From positions 1 to 36,146 of the forward strand of contig QCGU01000011.1 of NCBI GenBank assembly GCA_003278165.1: a stretch of 36,146 nucleotides of DNA. The letters run 5' to 3'. The notes beneath the pieces are model-generated. The model made no database searches and was not told where the DNA came from. It saw only the letters and a list, made by a program, of their open reading frames with translations. The stretch comes from Pelagibacteraceae bacterium AG-390-A02. Its GTDB lineage: Bacteria; Pseudomonadota; Alphaproteobacteria; Pelagibacterales; Pelagibacteraceae. A program made the position numbers and the translations under genes. Shown one piece after another: positions 1 to 7,137 of this stretch (positions are counted from its first letter, which is position 1; every line of letters begins with the position of its first letter).

Positions 1-47
1 ATTCCACCATCTAAAATTTTTGTCGTTTTAAAAAAATCTTTATTCAT
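1..47 (-). CDS. N-terminal fragment of a homocysteine S-methyltransferase-like protein
   Basis: Only the first 15 codons and two bases of codon 16 lie in the window; the gene runs off the left edge. The translation begins MNKDFFKTTKILDGG, and the next codon starts AT, so it is Met or Ile. ILDGGM fits the N-terminal strand of homocysteine S-methyltransferase (MmuM/MetH/BHMT-type) domains. The start follows a GAGG ribosome site by five bases. The leader carries two stacked SAM-sensing-type pseudoknots, which supports a methionine-synthesis role; tandem SAM-II/SAM-V leaders are known in front of bhmT in Pelagibacter. The product call rests mostly on that context, because 15 residues are too few for a domain match. 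Confidence 0.5.
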   Translation of the reverse strand, partial: MNKDFFKTTKILDGG

Positions 48-52
48 TTCAT

Positions 53-102
53 CCTCACTTTTTTAGTGCTTAAGCGATATGCAGCTGCACAATATAGTTC
101 AA
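53..102 (-). ncRNA. SAM-V-like riboswitch overlapping the ribosome binding site
   Basis: Read on the minus strand, this leader can form an H-type pseudoknot. P1 pairs GTGC (90-87) with GCAC (69-66). P2 pairs loop bases TCGCTT (77-72) with AAGTGA (60-55), with one G-U pair, and an A-rich linker (65-61) lies between. P2 covers part of the GTGAGG Shine-Dalgarno sequence that ends five bases before the start codon, so ligand binding would block translation. This matches the SAM-V arrangement: same core logic as SAM-II, just upstream of methionine genes. It was recognised by eye, without a covariance-model score. Confidence 0.65.
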
Positions 103-120
103 CTACCTTGCTAATTTGAT

Positions 121-180
121 CTGTGGGGAGTTTCCATTTTAGCAGTTTATGCCCGCAATAGGATCAAATCGGCAAGTAGT
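121..180 (-). ncRNA. SAM-II riboswitch
   Basis: The minus-strand sequence carries the SAM-II core in order. P1 5' arm is TGCC (174-171), followed by loop GATTTGATCCTATTGC (170-155). P1 3' arm is GGCA (153-150), then TAAA, then GCTAAAATGGA (143-133). TCC (163-161) can pair with GGA (135-133) as the P2 pseudoknot. The loop and GCTAAAA tract closely follow known alphaproteobacterial SAM-II aptamers. It precedes the SAM-V-like element by about 20 nt, giving a tandem SAM sensor on one methionine gene. No U-tract terminator follows, so how the SAM-II element acts is not evident. Confidence 0.8.
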
Positions 181-208
181 CTTATATAATATTATTAAAA
201 TTTGTAAA
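181..208 (-). promoter_or_regulatory. Possible sigma70-type promoter for the riboswitch-controlled gene
   Basis: On the minus strand a TTTACA hexamer (208-203) and a TATAAG hexamer (186-181) are 16 bp apart, directly after the stop codon of the upstream oxygenase gene. Predicted initiation is near 174, at the first base of the SAM-II P1 stem. In such AT-rich DNA, promoter-like hexamers are common, and read-through from the upstream gene is also possible. Confidence 0.35.
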
Positions 209-799
209 TTATTTATTAAAAATTATTTTAGCATTGAAAGAAAACGATCTTCTTTCTTCTTCAATATTAAATGGATAGGCTGTATGCATTAAGTAATTTG
301 GAAATATTAAAAGATCACCTGTTTTTGGTATCAAATTAAAAATACTTTTAGAAAGAAAAGCTTTTTGTCCATTGATAAAATCAATTGTTCCATTGGTTTT
401 AATTTTTTTATTTTTAACATTTTTATTTTTTGTCATATATTTAGGAATTTTCAAATAACCAACTCCTGATAAGTCACCTTCATGATAATGTATAGGGTTA
501 TACTCATTTTTGTATTGACTAACGACCCACAAGTTTAAAATTTTAATTTCTTTAATTTTTTTAACATTTTCTTTCATAAGAAAAATTTTAATATTTTTTA
601 TTAATTCTTTTTCTAAATATTTTTTTATAAAATTTTTTGAAATTTGAACTTCTTTTCTAATTTGGCTTGCTAGTTTTGGACTATAATCATTCGATTTTGA
701 GAAAATTTTTGTATCAACTTCCATGTTAAGTTTTTCTAAAAATTTTCTAGAAATTTTAGATTTTCCTATTGAAGGTCCAAATGGTTTAAAATTTTTCAT
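209..799 (-). CDS. Small 2OG-Fe(II) oxygenase family protein
   Basis: A 196-residue protein whose C-terminal half looks like a double-stranded beta-helix 2-oxoglutarate/Fe(II) oxygenase of the putative 2OG-FeII_Oxy_5 type. The iron site appears as HYHEGD (H104, H106, E107) with a distal H172 in MHTAYPF. R183/R184 in the next strand are candidates for binding the 2-oxoglutarate carboxylate. The N-terminal 90 residues are lysine-rich and probably helical. There is no signal peptide, so it is likely cytoplasmic. It lies 36 bp downstream of the TauE gene on the same strand and may be cotranscribed with it; the SAM riboswitch gene follows. The substrate is unknown; relatives occur in phages and marine bacteria. 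Confidence 0.7.
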   Translation of the reverse strand: MKNFKPFGPSIGKSKISRKFLEKLNMEVDTKIFSKSNDYSPKLASQIRKEVQISKNFIKKYLEKELIKNIKIFLMKENVKKIKEIKILNLWVVSQYKNEYNPIHYHEGDLSGVGYLKIPKYMTKNKNVKNKKIKTNGTIDFINGQKAFLSKSIFNLIPKTGDLLIFPNYLMHTAYPFNIEEERRSFSFNAKIIFNK

Positions 800-835
800 G
801 AATGATTAAATATATTAAAAAATAATTAATTCAAC

Positions 836-1582
836 TTATGCTATAAGTGTTATGCCCATTCTTATAGCGACAAAAATTACCAAACATGCAGTCAACAGAG
901 CTAATATTTTGTTTGAAAGAAATTTTATATTTAAAAAACTTCCAATTTGGCCACCAATTAATACAGCAATAAATAGTGGCCAGTAATTTAAAAATTCATT
1001 GAAGACCATATCCTTTGTTAATTGTCCACCTATACCAAAAATTGAATTTACCAAAATAAACAAAGACGCAGTGCTTGTTATATGTTTTGGATATCCTGCT
1101 TTCATCAAAAATAAAATCGGACTTAAAAATATTCCACCACCAATTCCAATCAAACCAGACATAAAACCAATTATCGATCCTATTAATATTGATAATACTA
1201 GTGGTATTTTTTTAACAATAATGTCTTTTTTGTTAAAGGATTTACTCTCAATAAGTAAAAAAATTCCAGCTAATATTAAAATAAAGAAAAGTAAAATCTC
1301 AAATAAATTTTTTTCAATTGAGATAGATGCACCTATAAAAGCAAAAGGTATGGAACCAATTAAATAAGGATAAAGTAAATTAAAATTAATATTTTTTGAT
1401 TTTAAAAAATTTATAGAATTTCCAGAAACTACAATAATATTACAAATCAAAGCTAAAATTGGAAAGATATAGTAAGGGACATCCCAAATTAAAAGCAAAG
1501 CAAGATAAGTGGAGCCACCACCAAATCCTATACTTGAATATAATATTGCAGTTATAAAAAAAAATATTGTAAGTATAATCAT
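836..1582 (-). CDS. TauE/SafE-family membrane permease
   Basis: A 248-residue, highly hydrophobic protein with about eight membrane segments and the two-fold TauE/SafE repeat. Glycine-rich SSIGFGGGS lies near residue 20 in the first half, and SGLIGIGGGIFLSP near residue 145 in the second. The family exports sulfite, sulfoacetate or other small organosulfur anions across the inner membrane; the exact cargo cannot be read here. It starts 15 bp from the divergent moaB gene, so the two promoters must overlap coding sequence. Placement beside a methionine sulfoxide reductase operon and a methionine-synthesis gene is compatible with sulfur metabolism, but that is inference. Confidence 0.85.
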   Translation of the reverse strand: MIILTIFFFITAILYSSIGFGGGSTYLALLLIWDVPYYIFPILALICNIIVVSGNSINFLKSKNINFNLLYPYLIGSIPFAFIGASISIEKNLFEILLFFILILAGIFLLIESKSFNKKDIIVKKIPLVLSILIGSIIGFMSGLIGIGGGIFLSPILFLMKAGYPKHITSTASLFILVNSIFGIGGQLTKDMVFNEFLNYWPLFIAVLIGGQIGSFLNIKFLSNKILALLTACLVIFVAIRMGITLIA

Positions 1583-1597
1583 TAAAAAAATTTATTT

Positions 1598-2098
1598 ATG
1601 ATTGTAAATATAGCTTTACTAACTGTAACAGATACAAGAACAATTGATAACGATAAATCGGGTACAATCTTGGTTGAAAAAATTAAAGAGGCCAATCATC
1701 AATTAATTGATAGAAAAATTTGTAAAGATAATAAAGCAGATATAGTCAAAATTTTAAAAGACTGGACCAATCATAAAGATATTGATGTCATCATTACAAC
1801 TGGTGGCACAGGTTTGACTGGAAGAGACATTACACCTGAAGCTGTTGATGAAATAGCAGACAAACATATTCCAGGATTTGGTGAAGTTTTTAGAACTATT
1901 AGTTTAAAAACAGTTGGTACGTCATCAATTCAATCTAGAGCTTGCGCAGTTCTATCAAATGGCAAATACATATTTGCTTTACCTGGATCCTCAGGAGGAG
2001 TAACAGATGCTTGGGATGGTATTTTAAAACATCAATTAGATATTAATCATAAACCCTGTAATTTTGTTGAATTATTTCCTAGATTAAAAGAAAAATAA
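1598..2098 (+). CDS. moaB: Molybdenum cofactor biosynthesis protein B
   Basis: A 166-residue MoaB/Mog-type protein, which adenylates molybdopterin before molybdenum insertion. The phosphate-binding TTGGTG motif is at residues 67-72, followed by LTGRDITPEAV, and a second conserved loop PGSSGGV lies near 129-135. Length and motifs match the MoaB group rather than the larger MoeA. It is the only Moco gene here on the plus strand. It ends exactly where the convergent DUF1244 gene ends, with no bases between them. The upstream gap is only 15 bp, and a TATAAT hexamer at 1574-1579, inside the first codons of the divergent permease gene, could be its -10 box. No strong ribosome site is visible. Confidence 0.92.
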   Translation: MIVNIALLTVTDTRTIDNDKSGTILVEKIKEANHQLIDRKICKDNKADIVKILKDWTNHKDIDVIITTGGTGLTGRDITPEAVDEIADKHIPGFGEVFRTISLKTVGTSSIQSRACAVLSNGKYIFALPGSSGGVTDAWDGILKHQLDINHKPCNFVELFPRLKEK

Positions 2099-2344
2099 TT
2101 ACTTCTGATATTTCTCTTTCCACTCAGAGTAGGGCATACCATAAACATGTTCCCTTGCATCAGGATCTGATATCTCTACTCCCTTTTTTTCAGCTTCTTC
2201 TCTGTACCATCTAGATAAACAATTTCGGCAAAACCCTGCTAAATTCATCAAATCAATGTTTTGTACATCTTTTCTTTCATCTAGATGTTTCATTAATCTT
2301 TCAAGTGTAGCTGATTGAATTTCTTTTTTTAAATTATCATCCAT
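2099..2344 (-). CDS. DUF1244 family protein
   Basis: An 81-residue protein matching the DUF1244 family along its whole length. Hallmarks are LMKHLDERKDVQNIDLMNLA, then AGFCRNCLSRWYREEA with two cysteines three residues apart (C39, C42), and the C-terminal HVYGMPYSEWKEKYQ. The family is common in proteobacteria, is small and soluble, and has no assigned biochemical role. The CxxC pair could bind a metal or be redox-active. It is last in the moa-msrPQ operon: its start overlaps the msrQ stop by eight bases, suggesting translational coupling. The linkage hints at a part in sulfoxide repair or cofactor handling, but nothing in the sequence proves it. Confidence 0.9.
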   Translation of the reverse strand: MDDNLKKEIQSATLERLMKHLDERKDVQNIDLMNLAGFCRNCLSRWYREEAEKKGVEISDPDAREHVYGMPYSEWKEKYQK

Positions 2345-2921
2345 AATTTATATTTTTATTTTTAATTTTTATTCTAAATGCTAACAACAATATTATTATT
2401 ATAAAGTATATTAAAGGCTTAAAAAAAATAGTTTTTGATAACCAAATGTAATGGAGAGAACCAAAAATAGCTATTACATAAATTAGTCTATGTAATTTTT
2501 TCCAATTATTTTTAAGTAACATTACCATTTTTCTTGAAGAGGTAATTGCCAAAGGAATTAATAGTAGCCATGCTGCGAAACCAATGAATACATATTTTTT
2601 TTTAATAACGTCATCAAATATTGGTTGCCAATCAAATCTATAATCTAATCCAACATAAGTTAATAAATGAAGTGTTGCGTAGAAAAACACAAATAAACCT
2701 AACATTCTTCTAATATTTATCCATAAGGATAATTTAGTAAATGTTTTAAGTGGGCTCATGCTCAAAGTTAAACAAATAAAAATAAGCGTCCATTCTCCTG
2801 TAAAATGAGTAATTTCTTTTACTGGTTCAGGACCTAGTTTATTAAAAAAAATTTTGTAAGTGATGATAAGGAATGGAAATAAACTCAAAATGAAAACACT
2901 AGGCTTCAAATATTTTGTCAT
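2337..2921 (-). CDS. msrQ: MsrQ haem-binding membrane subunit of methionine sulfoxide reductase
   Basis: MsrQ is the inner-membrane haem b protein that passes electrons from the quinone pool or flavin reductase to MsrP. The protein is 194 residues with about six membrane segments, and has the ferric-reductase-like pattern RRMLGL with H85 in YATLHLL, H144 in KKLHRL and H157 in SLHYIW as likely haem ligands. I start it at ATG 2921. A longer reading from 3053 would add 44 non-hydrophobic residues that merely overlap msrP. The chosen ATG shares one base with the msrP stop codon (TAATG), the coupling seen elsewhere in this operon. Its length is close to the usual 200-210. Confidence 0.92.
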   Translation of the reverse strand: MTKYLKPSVFILSLFPFLIITYKIFFNKLGPEPVKEITHFTGEWTLIFICLTLSMSPLKTFTKLSLWINIRRMLGLFVFFYATLHLLTYVGLDYRFDWQPIFDDVIKKKYVFIGFAAWLLLIPLAITSSRKMVMLLKNNWKKLHRLIYVIAIFGSLHYIWLSKTIFFKPLIYFIIIILLLAFRIKIKNKNINYG

Positions 2922-3832
2922 TAAAAATATTTTTTTAAATCCATTCCAGTATATAAATTCGCAACTTGATCTCCGTAACCATTGAACATAGTTGTTGGAA
3001 TTCTTGGACTGATTATACTTTCGCCAATAACCCTTTCTGTTGCTTGAGACCATCTAGGATGGTCCACTCTTGGATTTACATTTGAATAAAAACCATACTC
3101 ATTTGGAGAAGCTTTCATCCACGAGGAGGTAGGCATTTTTTCAACTAATTTTATATTCACGATTGCTTTGGAGCTTTTAAATCCATACTTCCAAGGAACA
3201 ATTAATCTAAAAGGTGAGCCATTTTGATTTGGTAGTTTTTTTCCATACAATCCAGTAACCATAATAGTCAGATCGTGCATAGCCTCATCTATTCTTAAAC
3301 CTTCTTTATAAGGCCAATCTAAAATTGGAAATCTTTGTCCAATCATTTGTTCTGGATCTAGTATAGAAGTAAATTTAACAAATTTTGCTTTACTAGTTGG
3401 TGAAACTTTTTTTAAAATTTTATTTAAAGGAAATCCAAGCCAAGGGATAACCATTGACCATCCCTCAACACATCTTAACTTATAAATTCTTTCCTCTGAA
3501 GGAAACATATTTGTTATTTCTTCAATAGAGAGCTTTAAAGGGTTTTCGACCTCTCCATCAATAACAACATCCCATGGGGTAGTTTTAAATTTTTCTGATC
3601 TTTTAACTGGATCAGACTTACCTGTACCAAATTCATAATAATTATTATATGTCGTTACGTATCTATATTCTGTTAATTTTAAATCTTCATTTTTTGGAGC
3701 AGCTTTTGCTGGAAAATTTAAATTTTGGCCTAAGAAAACAGACCCCGCAGCGAGCCCAAATTTTTTTATAAAGTTTCTTCTGTTTTTATAAATATTTTCT
3801 GGTGTTATTTCTGAGTATTTAATTTTTTTCAT
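2921..3832 (-). CDS. msrP: MsrP periplasmic molybdenum-dependent methionine sulfoxide reductase
   Basis: Catalytic subunit (YedY family, sulfite-oxidase fold) that repairs oxidised methionine in envelope proteins. It is 303 residues. A twin-arginine signal, RRNFIKKFG with R18-R19, precedes a hydrophobic stretch and an AKA cleavage region near residue 44, so it is exported folded with cofactor. The molybdenum ligand is C121 in LRCVEGWSMVIPWLG, a strongly conserved family motif. The start lies 14 bp inside the end of moaE. MsrP uses mononuclear Mo-molybdopterin without an added nucleotide, which agrees with the absence of mobA nearby. It is the only clear molybdoenzyme in the window and so the probable reason for the adjoining moa genes. 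Confidence 0.95.
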   Translation of the reverse strand: MKKIKYSEITPENIYKNRRNFIKKFGLAAGSVFLGQNLNFPAKAAPKNEDLKLTEYRYVTTYNNYYEFGTGKSDPVKRSEKFKTTPWDVVIDGEVENPLKLSIEEITNMFPSEERIYKLRCVEGWSMVIPWLGFPLNKILKKVSPTSKAKFVKFTSILDPEQMIGQRFPILDWPYKEGLRIDEAMHDLTIMVTGLYGKKLPNQNGSPFRLIVPWKYGFKSSKAIVNIKLVEKMPTSSWMKASPNEYGFYSNVNPRVDHPRWSQATERVIGESIISPRIPTTMFNGYGDQVANLYTGMDLKKYF

Positions 3833-4271
3833 TAACTATAGGGTTACCTTTTAACCAGTCACTTTGATTATTTGTGTAATGTTCTTTTTTCCATATAGGA
3901 GATCTTTTTTTGATTTCTTCAATAATATACCTTGATAAAACGTAAACCTCTTCTCTATGTATGCATGCAACTGCTATAATGATACTAATTTCACCTAAAT
4001 TTAAGTAACCTTTAGCATGTTCAATAAAAACACTTTTATTTTTTATATTTAGTTTTTGTTCAGCCTCATTATAAATTTCTTCAAAACTCTTAATTACCAA
4101 AGCATCATGACTGTCATATGTAATACCTAAAACACTTTTATTATTATTTTGATTACGAACTGTCCCACTAAAAATTAATGAAGCTCCAAAATCATTAGAT
4201 GCTATAAATTTTTCAGCATCAATTAATGATAATTTTTTAACTTTACTATCTAAAATGTCAGTATGAAGCAT
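3819..4271 (-). CDS. moaE: Molybdopterin synthase catalytic subunit
   Basis: MoaE works with MoaD to insert two sulfurs into precursor Z (cPMP), making molybdopterin. The 150-residue protein has the family pattern IFSGTVRN (33-40), EHAKGYLNLGE (84-94), an IHREEVY block (105-110) and KKRSPIWKKEHY (121-132). The two lysines flanking PIW (K121 and K128) correspond to the catalytic lysines. In the HRxG element of the family the arginine is replaced by alanine (HAKG), a small deviation. The start ATG shares one base with the moaD stop codon; the end overlaps the msrP start by 14 bp. Assignment is secure from motifs and gene order. Confidence 0.94.
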   Translation of the reverse strand: MLHTDILDSKVKKLSLIDAEKFIASNDFGASLIFSGTVRNQNNNKSVLGITYDSHDALVIKSFEEIYNEAEQKLNIKNKSVFIEHAKGYLNLGEISIIIAVACIHREEVYVLSRYIIEEIKKRSPIWKKEHYTNNQSDWLKGNPIVNEKN

Positions 4272-4540
4272 TAACCTCCTCCAATTGGAGGGATAATACC
4301 AATTTTTTCATTATTTGTGATTTTATAATTGTCGCTAACAATATTATTTTTTTCTGAACAAAAAGCTGAAGAGTTAATGATTTTTATATAATTTTCATTT
4401 CCATTAAATTTCTGCTCTACATATTGAATTATTTTATTCCTTATATCCTTGATTGTTGTCTTTTGACCCAGATCTAGTTCTAATAAACTTTGATCACTAA
4501 AATCTCTTGCAGCACCAAATAACTCAATTTTAACTTTCAT
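4271..4540 (-). CDS. moaD: Molybdopterin synthase sulfur-carrier subunit
   Basis: A small ubiquitin-like sulfur carrier. Beginning MKVKIELFGAARDF and ending PPIGGG, the 89-residue protein has the beta-grasp start and the essential C-terminal Gly-Gly that is thiocarboxylated and enters the MoaE active site. I use the ATG at 4540. An upstream in-frame start at 4594 would add 18 residues overlapping moaC that do not resemble MoaD. With this start there is a 5-bp gap to moaC, whose last codons would contain the ribosome site. The stop overlaps the moaE start by one base. The thiolating enzyme (MoeB-type) is not in the window. Confidence 0.93.
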   Translation of the reverse strand: MKVKIELFGAARDFSDQSLLELDLGQKTTIKDIRNKIIQYVEQKFNGNENYIKIINSSAFCSEKNNIVSDNYKITNNEKIGIIPPIGGG

Positions 4541-4545
4541 AAAGT

Positions 4546-5091
4546 TTAGAAAAAATCTTTTAAAAAATTTGGAAGTCCATCTGGATTTTTCCACAATCCA
4601 CTTTTTCCACCTTCTTTAATTAATAATTTTACATTATCAATTCTAAGATGAGGGTTTACAATTTTACTTAAATCATAAATTGTAATTAGAGCTGCATTTA
4701 CACCCATTATTGCTTCCATCTCCACACCTGTTTTGGCATAAGCAGAAACCACACAGTATACCTCTAGCGAAGAGTCTTCTTCATTCATTATAATCTTAGT
4801 GGCCGTATGATCTATAGATAACGGATGACATAAAGGTATTAATTCACTTGTTTTTTTAACTCCTAATACTGCCGAAACCTCTGCCAAAGTAATTGGATCA
4901 CCCTTAGGCATCTGCTTATTTTTAATAAGTTCAAATACCTCTTTTCCAACATAAATTTTTCCTGATGCTAAAGCTCTTCGAAATGTTTCTTTTTTTTCAG
5001 AAACATCAATCATTTTAAATGAGTTTTTTTCAAAAATCTCCTTTGCCCAGTTTTTTAAATCATTATTAGTTACAATTTTTAAATTTTTCAT
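4546..5091 (-). CDS. moaC: Cyclic pyranopterin monophosphate synthase
   Basis: MoaC turns the MoaA product 3',8-cyclo-GTP into cPMP. The 181-residue protein carries KGDPITLAEVSAVLG, then IPLCHPL (CHP at about 88-90) and TGVEMEAIMGVNAALITIYD (about 121-140), the conserved active-site blocks. It has some 20 extra N-terminal residues before the usual MIDVSEK start of the fold. I choose ATG 5091, which has GGTGG nine bases upstream inside the last moaA codons. A GTG at 5100 in the same frame is possible and would add three residues and overlap moaA by eight bases. It is translated directly after moaA. Confidence 0.94.
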   Translation of the reverse strand: MKNLKIVTNNDLKNWAKEIFEKNSFKMIDVSEKKETFRRALASGKIYVGKEVFELIKNKQMPKGDPITLAEVSAVLGVKKTSELIPLCHPLSIDHTATKIIMNEEDSSLEVYCVVSAYAKTGVEMEAIMGVNAALITIYDLSKIVNPHLRIDNVKLLIKEGGKSGLWKNPDGLPNFLKDFF

Positions 5092-5092
5092 T

Positions 5093-6085
5093 TTATCCAC
5101 CGGTTGTTGATAGATTTTTTGTTAATCCTGTTTCTCCTATTTCTAAATAGTGAGACTCTTTTTTATAATTTAATTGTTTCAAAATTAAATCTTTTAACTC
5201 TTGGTTTTGATCATCTTTTTGCATCAAATGTCTAATATTTATTCCAGTATTTCCAAACAAACATAATCTTAAATCACCTTTAGCAGTTATTCTTAATCTA
5301 TTACAGCTCTTACAAAAATCTTTTGAGTATGGCGCTATAACACCAAATTTTCCTTTGTATTCAGGATTTATATAATTCTTAGATGGACCAGCGTCTTTCC
5401 CAAATGTTTGAATTACCCAATCATTATCATTTAAATAATCTATAAATTTGGTTGCAGATACATGATACTGATTAAAATAATCTAAATTATCTCCAGTTTG
5501 CATTAATTCTATATATCTAAAATCAATTTCATTATTTTTTATAAAGTTAGCCCAACTTTTAAAATCTTCTTCTTTATCATTTATGCCTTTAAGAAGAACT
5601 GCATTAACCTTAATATTCTTAAATTTTAGTTTTTGTAATTTTTTTATTCCTTCTAAAATCTCATTTAATCTATCATGTCCTGTAATTTTTTTAAAAGTCT
5701 CAGGATCAAGACTGTCAATACTAATATTTATGCCATCAAGCCCACTTTCATTTAAATCATCTGCAATTCTATCAAGATGATATCCATTAGTAGTAATTAC
5801 AGTTTTCTTAATACCTGAATTTTTTTTAATTATTTTAATGATATCTAAAAAATCTTTTCTAACTGTAGGTTCTCCTCCAGTTATTCTTATTTTAGACACA
5901 CCTAATTCTGATAGAGCTTTTGCTAGTCTTCCTATTTCTTCTTTAGTGATAAAGGTTCTGTTATCACTTTTATCAATTTTATAACCATTAGGTAAACAGT
6001 AACCACACTTAAAATTACATACATCCGAGATTGATAATCTAATATATGGAAATCTTCGTCCAAAACTATCTTTGAGAATATTCAT
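5093..6085 (-). CDS. moaA: GTP 3',8-cyclase (radical SAM)
   Basis: The first committed Moco enzyme. At 330 residues it has both iron-sulfur sites. The radical-SAM cluster is CNFKCGYC (C23, C27, C30) and the C-terminal GTP-binding cluster uses C258, C261 and C275 in FCKSCNRLRITAKGDLRLC. RITGGEPTVRKDF (67-79) is the SAM-binding GGE motif. The protein ends in the required Gly-Gly. It is the first gene of the moaA-C-D-E-msrP-Q-DUF1244 operon. A TTGACA/TAATAC promoter lies immediately upstream, leaving a predicted leader of only about six bases and no Shine-Dalgarno sequence. It may therefore be translated as a leaderless message. Confidence 0.96.
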   Translation of the reverse strand: MNILKDSFGRRFPYIRLSISDVCNFKCGYCLPNGYKIDKSDNRTFITKEEIGRLAKALSELGVSKIRITGGEPTVRKDFLDIIKIIKKNSGIKKTVITTNGYHLDRIADDLNESGLDGINISIDSLDPETFKKITGHDRLNEILEGIKKLQKLKFKNIKVNAVLLKGINDKEEDFKSWANFIKNNEIDFRYIELMQTGDNLDYFNQYHVSATKFIDYLNDNDWVIQTFGKDAGPSKNYINPEYKGKFGVIAPYSKDFCKSCNRLRITAKGDLRLCLFGNTGINIRHLMQKDDQNQELKDLILKQLNYKKESHYLEIGETGLTKNLSTTGG

Positions 6086-6097
6086 ATAATATAAACT

Positions 6098-6127
6098 GTA
6101 TTATTTCTTAAATAATCTCTGTGTCAA
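6098..6127 (-). promoter_or_regulatory. Promoter of the moa-msrPQ operon
   Basis: On the minus strand a perfect -35 hexamer TTGACA (6127-6122) and TAATAC (6103-6098) are separated by 18 bp, in the 70-bp gap before moaA. Predicted initiation near 6091 is about six bases before the moaA ATG at 6085. It is the best promoter match seen in the window. No palindromic operator or Moco riboswitch was seen around it. Confidence 0.6.
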
Positions 6128-6155
6128 ATTTTAAATGATGCTTAGATTAAATGAT

Positions 6156-7118
6156 TTAACCAGGAGTATATGTCCTCTCAGACTCGGGATCTTTAGTTGA
6201 ATAAGGTAATTTTAAAATTTCATTCCAAAATTCCTCTGGTATATCTGTTTTAGCCCAAGCAAGATTTTTTTCAATACTCTGTACACTGGTAACACCACAA
6301 ATGGTAGATATTATTCTTTTATCTTTCATTGAAAACTGTAAAGCTGCAGCACCCATTTCGACATTATATTTTTTACAAATTTTTTCTATTTCTCTAGCTG
6401 GTGCAAGTTTTTCTTCAGTAGCATCTTGGTAAGTTATTTTTTTAAAATTACTTGGACCTTTTGCTAAAACACCACCCGCATAAGGAGCAGCATTAAATAT
6501 AGATATATTTTTACTATGAGCATAGCTGTACATTTCATCTGCTTCTCTATTCAACAAAGTGTATCTGTTGTGATTTATTATGACATCAAAGTCCCACTTT
6601 CTTAAGATAGGGAACATAATATCTATTCTTCCCATAGCTAAACCAACTGCTTTTGCCAAACCTTCTTCTTTAATTTTAAACAATTCATCCAATGCCCCAT
6701 CTTTTTTAGTTACGTCATTTATATCTTTTACGTATTCTGGATCATGAAGAAATAAAACATCTACAGAATCAACGTTTAAAGCTTTTAAACTTTCTTCAAC
6801 TGACTCCCTTGTTCTTTTTTTATCAAGAACTAATGTATCCATATTTCTATCGATCTTAGTTGATAAGACAAATTTTTCTGGCCACCCACCATTTTCTTTT
6901 ATTGCTATACCAATTCTTTTTTCGCTTTCTCCCATTGCGTAATTTCTTGAAGTATCAAGCATATTTACTGGACCTTGAAAAAATCTTTTTAGTGTTTCTT
7001 GAGCTCTTTGTTCAGGCACCTCATAACCATAAGTATCCGGCATACTACCCAAAGAAGATGTTCCAAAACTCAATTCAGTAACTTCTACACCTGTATCTTT
7101 AATTATATTTTTTTTCAT
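6156..7118 (-). CDS. Aldo/keto reductase, aldose dehydrogenase-like
   Basis: A 320-residue cytoplasmic TIM-barrel oxidoreductase of the aldo/keto reductase superfamily. The catalytic tetrad is visible as D55 and Y60 in MLDTSRNYAMGESE, K88 in LSTKID and H125 in FLHDPE. The overall pattern (LSFGTSSLGSMPDTYG start, long gapped insert) resembles the D-threo-aldose/L-fucose/pyridoxal 4-dehydrogenase subgroup, which oxidises sugars or aldehydes with NAD(P). It is third in the minus-strand order iolG, SDR, this gene, with a 19-bp gap to the SDR. A role in sugar or inositol-derivative oxidation is therefore plausible, but the substrate is not determined. Confidence 0.85.
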   Translation of the reverse strand: MKKNIIKDTGVEVTELSFGTSSLGSMPDTYGYEVPEQRAQETLKRFFQGPVNMLDTSRNYAMGESEKRIGIAIKENGGWPEKFVLSTKIDRNMDTLVLDKKRTRESVEESLKALNVDSVDVLFLHDPEYVKDINDVTKKDGALDELFKIKEEGLAKAVGLAMGRIDIMFPILRKWDFDVIINHNRYTLLNREADEMYSYAHSKNISIFNAAPYAGGVLAKGPSNFKKITYQDATEEKLAPAREIEKICKKYNVEMGAAALQFSMKDKRIISTICGVTSVQSIEKNLAWAKTDIPEEFWNEILKLPYSTKDPESERTYTPG

Positions 7119-7137
7119 AAGTTAATTTAAATTAGGC

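Noticed and set aside
2922-3053. 44-residue N-terminal extension of MsrQ
   Set aside because: It only overlaps msrP in another frame; the internal ATG at 2921 gives a normal-length MsrQ with a TAATG junction.
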